Source: Clavibacter michiganensis subsp. insidiosus
GTDB taxonomy: Bacteria; Actinomycetota; Actinomycetes; Actinomycetales; Microbacteriaceae
Direction of reading: 5' to 3'
NCBI RefSeq assembly: GCF_002240565.1
Contig: NZ_MZMO01000001.1
Span: 1,984,001-2,048,000, forward strand
Length of the DNA: 64,000 nt
The notes beneath the pieces were generated by a model, which searched no databases, was not told the DNA's origin, and worked only from the letters and a program-made list of their open reading frames with translations. This document shows, one piece after another, positions 61,836 to 64,000 of this stretch. A program made the translations under genes and the position numbers. How positions within the stretch are numbered: the first letter of the stretch is position 1; each line of letters starts with the position of its first letter.

Positions 61836-61841
61836 AATCTA
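61836..61841 (-). promoter_or_regulatory. Leaderless -10 element for nadE
   Basis: TAGATT on the minus strand, seven bases before the ATG at 61828. Confidence 0.55.
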
Positions 61842-61869
61842 CGGCCGATCCCGCGCTTCCGACAGTCGG

Positions 61870-61942
61870 TCCCCCCGGCGCGACTCGAACGCGCAACCGT
61901 CGGATTAGAAGGCCGATGCTCTATCCATTGAGCTACAGGGGG
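61870..61942 (-). tRNA. tRNA-Arg (TCT)
   Basis: A 73-base cloverleaf on the minus strand, acceptor CCCCCTG/CGGGGGG, anticodon loop CTTCTAA (anticodon TCT), T-arm GCGTTCGAGTCGC, discriminator A. The CCA end is not encoded (CCG follows). Confidence 0.94.
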
Positions 61943-61956
61943 TCATCACGAGGGTA

Positions 61957-62289
61957 CTACGCGGGATCCGGGCGCTCCGAGGCACCGCCGGGAGCGGCGG
62001 GGGCCGTCCCGTCCATGACGCGCACGACCGCCTGCAGCACCTGGGGCGCGGTCGGCACGCCCTCCGCGCGGAGCACCTCGCGGTCCCCCGCGCGCACGAG
62101 GATCGTCGGCGTCGATCGGATGCGCTCCTCCTCCGCCAGCTCCGGGTGCGCCGCGACGTCGAGCTCCTCCATCGGGAGCCAGGGCAGGAGCCGCTGCACC
62201 TCCTGCAGCGTCCGCCGGGTGGCCTGGCACGGGACGCAGAACAGCGAGGAGAACATGAGGACGCGCACGCCCTCGGATCCCTCGGGCAC
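61957..62289 (-). CDS. Thioredoxin-like protein
   Basis: A thioredoxin-fold protein of about 110 residues. The active site is FCVPC in VRVLMFSSLFCVPCQATRRTL, and the cis-Pro lies in RIRSTPTILVRAGD. The VP dipeptide differs from thioredoxin's GP, which shifts redox potential, so this may not be the general reductant. The start is uncertain: GTG at 62289 was chosen, and a GTG about seven codons later is also possible. It follows the SCO4848-type gene closely on the same strand. Confidence 0.8.
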   Translation of the reverse strand: MPEGSEGVRVLMFSSLFCVPCQATRRTLQEVQRLLPWLPMEELDVAAHPELAEEERIRSTPTILVRAGDREVLRAEGVPTAPQVLQAVVRVMDGTAPAAPGGASERPDPA

Positions 62290-62321
62290 GTCGACGCCCG
62301 CGGGCGCGCCCTCTCCGGGGA

Positions 62322-62537
62322 TCAGGAGGCGAACGCCGCGACGGCGGCGATGATCGAGACGAGGGCGAGGAGCAGCGACACCGATACCAGCACGAGGTGG
62401 ACGGTGAAGAACGCGGTGCGCGAACCGTCGGCGGCGCGGGCTCGGGGATCCTTCGCCACGCGCTTGAGGAACTGCGGCCACACGACGACGTTCCAGACGC
62501 CGTTGACGAGGAGGAGGACGGCGAGGAGGGTGATCAC
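62322..62537 (-). CDS. SCO4848 family membrane protein
   Basis: A 71-residue protein with two membrane spans (about 1-18 and 45-70) separated by a basic loop (FLKRVAKDPRARAADGSR). The start VITLLAVLLLVNGVWNVVVWPQFLKR matches the SCO4848-type family, known across Actinobacteria, function unknown. The start is GTG at 62537; TACCAT lies six bases before it. Confidence 0.78.
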   Translation of the reverse strand: MITLLAVLLLVNGVWNVVVWPQFLKRVAKDPRARAADGSRTAFFTVHLVLVSVSLLLALVSIIAAVAAFAS

Positions 62538-62543
62538 TCCCCC

Positions 62544-62549
62544 ATGGTA
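62544..62549 (-). promoter_or_regulatory. Leaderless -10 element for the SCO4848-type gene
   Basis: TACCAT on the minus strand, six bases before the GTG at 62537. It is divergent from the orn -10 at 62582. Confidence 0.5.
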
Positions 62550-62581
62550 GGCGGCGCATCGGGGCGGCCCGGGCCCGCCGA

Positions 62582-62587
62582 TAGGAT
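62582..62587 (+). promoter_or_regulatory. Leaderless -10 element for orn
   Basis: TAGGAT lies six bases before the orn ATG. The spacer CGGAGG resembles a ribosome-binding site but touches the ATG and is too close to work as one. Confidence 0.55.
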
Positions 62588-62593
62588 CGGAGG

Positions 62594-63214
62594 ATGGGCA
62601 ACAACGCGGACCGGCTGGTGTGGATCGACTGCGAGATGACGGGGCTCGACCTCGCGATCGACGAGCTGGTGGAGGTCGCGGTGGTCGTCACCGACTTCGA
62701 CCTCGTGCCCGTCGACGACGGCTTCACGATCGTCATCAACCCCGACCCCGCGGCGCTGGCCAACATGGGCGAGTTCGTCACCGACATGCACCGCTCCTCG
62801 GGGCTACTCGAGGAGATCCCCGGGGGCGTCAGCCTCGCCGACGCCGAGTTCGCGGTGCTGGAGTACCTGCTGCAGCACGTGCCGAACGGCGGCAAGGCCC
62901 CCATCGCGGGCAACACCATCGGCACCGACCGCGCCTTCCTCGCGAAGTACATGCCCCGCGTGGACGCGCACCTGCACTACCGCAGCGTCGACGTCTCCTC
63001 CATCAAGGTGCTCGCCAAGGAGTGGTTCCCCCGGATCTACTTCAACTCCCCCGCGAAGAACGGCGGCCACCGCGCCCTCGCCGACATCCTCGAGTCGATC
63101 CGCGAGCTCGAGTACTACCGCCGTGCGGCGTTCGTGCCGGCGCCCGGGCCCGCGACCGACGACGTGCAGGCCATCGCCGCGGACGTCACGTCCGCGTGGG
63201 CCCCGCGGCTGTAG
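62594..63214 (+). CDS. orn: Oligoribonuclease
   Basis: 3'-5' exonuclease of the DEDDh class that degrades 2-5-mer RNAs and pGpG. The 206-residue protein shows WIDCEMTGLD (first Asp/Glu), VTDFDLVPVDDGF, GNTIGTDRAFLAKYMPR (third Asp) and the His/Asp of GGHRALADILESI. A C-terminal Ala/Pro tail is slightly longer than in E. coli Orn. tRNA-His follows on the same strand. Confidence 0.96.
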   Translation: MGNNADRLVWIDCEMTGLDLAIDELVEVAVVVTDFDLVPVDDGFTIVINPDPAALANMGEFVTDMHRSSGLLEEIPGGVSLADAEFAVLEYLLQHVPNGGKAPIAGNTIGTDRAFLAKYMPRVDAHLHYRSVDVSSIKVLAKEWFPRIYFNSPAKNGGHRALADILESIRELEYYRRAAFVPAPGPATDDVQAIAADVTSAWAPRL

Positions 63215-63256
63215 TATCCTCGTCATGGCCGCCCGCGAGAGCGGGATCGGCCGCAT

Positions 63257-63333
63257 GGTGGGCGTAGCTCAGTTGGCAGAGCGCTGGCTTGTGGAGCCGG
63301 AAGTCGCGGGTTCGAGCCCCGTCGTCCACCCCA
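63257..63333 (+). tRNA. tRNA-His (GTG)
   Basis: Cloverleaf with acceptor GTGGGCG/CGTCCAC, anticodon loop TTGTGGA (anticodon GTG), T-arm GGGTTCGAGCCCC, discriminator C and an encoded CCA. The G at 63257 fits the extra G(-1) typical of tRNA-His. Confidence 0.95.
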
Positions 63334-63337
63334 CCGG

Positions 63338-63371
63338 GAAGGGCCGGGATCCGAGAGGGTCCCGGCCCTTC
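63338..63371 (+). terminator. Terminator after tRNA-His
   Basis: A 15-bp stem with one GU pair (63338-63352 with 63357-63371) and loop gaga, five bases after the tRNA. Confidence 0.8.
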
Positions 63372-63460
63372 CGTCGTCTCCCCCGCGGTGGCCGGCCGTC
63401 CGGCGCTCCGCCGACGCGCAGCGCGGGCTCGCCCGCACGCGCGTGTGGGATGGTGGTCGG

Positions 63461-63811
63461 ATGCTGCGTTGCGATCCCGACGACTTCGAGAAGCTGGTGA
63501 TCGACGAGCTCGACGAGCTGCCGGACGAGATGGTGGACGGCCTTGACAACGTCGTGTTCGTCGTCGAGGACCGACCCGAGGACGGGTCGCTCGGCCTGCT
63601 CGGGCTCTACGACGGCGTCGCGATGACCGAGCGCGGGCAGTACGGGTTCGGCGAGATGCCGGACCGCATCGTCGTCTACCGCGAGCCGCACCTGCACGAG
63701 GCCGAGGACATGGACGCGCTGCGGGACCTCGTCCACGTCACGCTCGTGCACGAGATCGCGCACTTCCACGGCATCGACGACGACCGGCTGCACGAGCTCG
63801 GCTGGGCCTGA
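63461..63811 (+). CDS. Zincin-like metallopeptidase family protein
   Basis: A 116-residue protein with the zinc site VHEIAHFHGIDDDRLHELGW (HExxHxxGxxD), the third ligand being the Asp. The N-terminal half (FEKLVIDELDELPDEMVDGLDNVVFVVED) matches the short acidic metallopeptidase family (formerly DUF1025). Substrate unknown. The start is placed at 63461 (MLRCDPDDFE) by family alignment; GATGGT lies six bases before it. Confidence 0.88.
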   Translation: MLRCDPDDFEKLVIDELDELPDEMVDGLDNVVFVVEDRPEDGSLGLLGLYDGVAMTERGQYGFGEMPDRIVVYREPHLHEAEDMDALRDLVHVTLVHEIAHFHGIDDDRLHELGWA

Positions 63812-63873
63812 GCCGACGACGCCCGGCCGGCACAACGGGACGACGGCAGGCGCCGACCGAGCCCGGACGCACG

Positions 63874-63908
63874 ACGACCCCGGCAGCCGCGTCGCGGGCC
63901 GGGGTCGT
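63874..63908. terminator. Hairpin between the zincin gene and the gene at the window end
   Basis: Perfect 11-bp stem (63874-63884 with 63898-63908) between convergent ORFs. Confidence 0.65.
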
Positions 63909-63943
63909 GCGGAGGGGCGCTCAGGCGCCGGGGGTGCCGGGGA

Positions 63944-64000
63944 TCAGAGCTCGAGGGACTCGTCGTCGCCCTCGCCGAGGACGTCGTCGCTGCCGTCGGC
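63944..64000 (-). CDS. 3' end of a minus-strand gene with an acidic tail, partial
   Basis: From the window edge the reverse strand reads ADGSDDVLGEGDDESLEL and stops at 63944. The acidic tail and the convergent hairpin at 63874-63908 suggest a real C-terminus. The gene cannot be identified from 18 codons. Confidence 0.5.
   Translation of the reverse strand, partial: ADGSDDVLGEGDDESLEL

Overview
The window is about 73% G+C (estimated by eye), densely coding and almost free of mobile DNA. Gene content and order point to a chromosome of the actinobacterial family Microbacteriaceae, most likely the plant pathogen Clavibacter. Evidence: the nadD-proA-proB-obg-rpmA-rplU order, an RNase E/G gene with actinobacterial low-complexity arms, a translational ileS T-box with a very short Stem I, an Mtb-type RpiB, a group II truncated haemoglobin, a stand-alone bacterial expansin and one IS481-family insertion sequence. 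The species call is inference; no alignment was run.

Layout. 1-4.8 kb: minus-strand cluster of nadD (5' end only), a small membrane protein, proA, proB, obg, rpmA and rplU, read from a promoter near 4.9 kb. 5-9.4 kb: a DUF4031 gene, rne (minus) and a VKOR-like thiol oxidoreductase. 9.4-15.4 kb: ileS-folC-DUF4233-ndk, with ATGA/GTGA overlaps at the first two junctions, behind an ileS T-box leader. 15.5-23.1 kb: a methyltransferase, a secreted expansin, a TetR regulator and a divergent four-gene oligopeptide-type ABC importer. 23.1-30.1 kb: a RamB-like regulator divergent from pckG, then valS-GNAT-small ORF. 30.1-34.1 kb: a methyltransferase and an M3 oligopeptidase whose shared divergent promoter is split by an IS481-family element. 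34.2-39.8 kb: clpX, sfnG, clpP2, clpP1 and tig. 39.8-45.8 kb: two tRNAs and a giant polytopic membrane protein carrying two homopolymer frameshifts and a 90-bp hexanucleotide repeat. 46-55.6 kb: dps, nei, rpiB, a DsbA/Mrx2-like gene with an early stop, pepN, mscS, glbO, an unknown gene and two thioesterases. 55.6-64 kb: ettA, an SSB-like/MarR/lipoprotein operon, msrA flanked by two small possibly related ORFs, nadE, tRNA-Arg, a thioredoxin-like gene, an SCO4848-type gene, orn, tRNA-His, a zincin, and the 3' end of one more gene.

Regulation. Many start codons sit 6-7 bases behind a TANNNT hexamer, so leaderless transcription looks common here. Convergent gene ends are closed by strong 11-18 bp GC-rich hairpins without U-tracts. 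Tight 1-4 base overlaps mark translationally coupled operons.

No CRISPR array, prophage, restriction island or defence locus was seen. The most unusual signals are sequence-level: an 18-base C run inside a terminator hairpin just upstream of the valS promoter, the (ACGGAG)15 microsatellite and frameshifts in the giant membrane gene, a premature stop in the Mrx2-like gene, the IS insertion into a bidirectional leaderless promoter, and an apparent excess of GGATCC.
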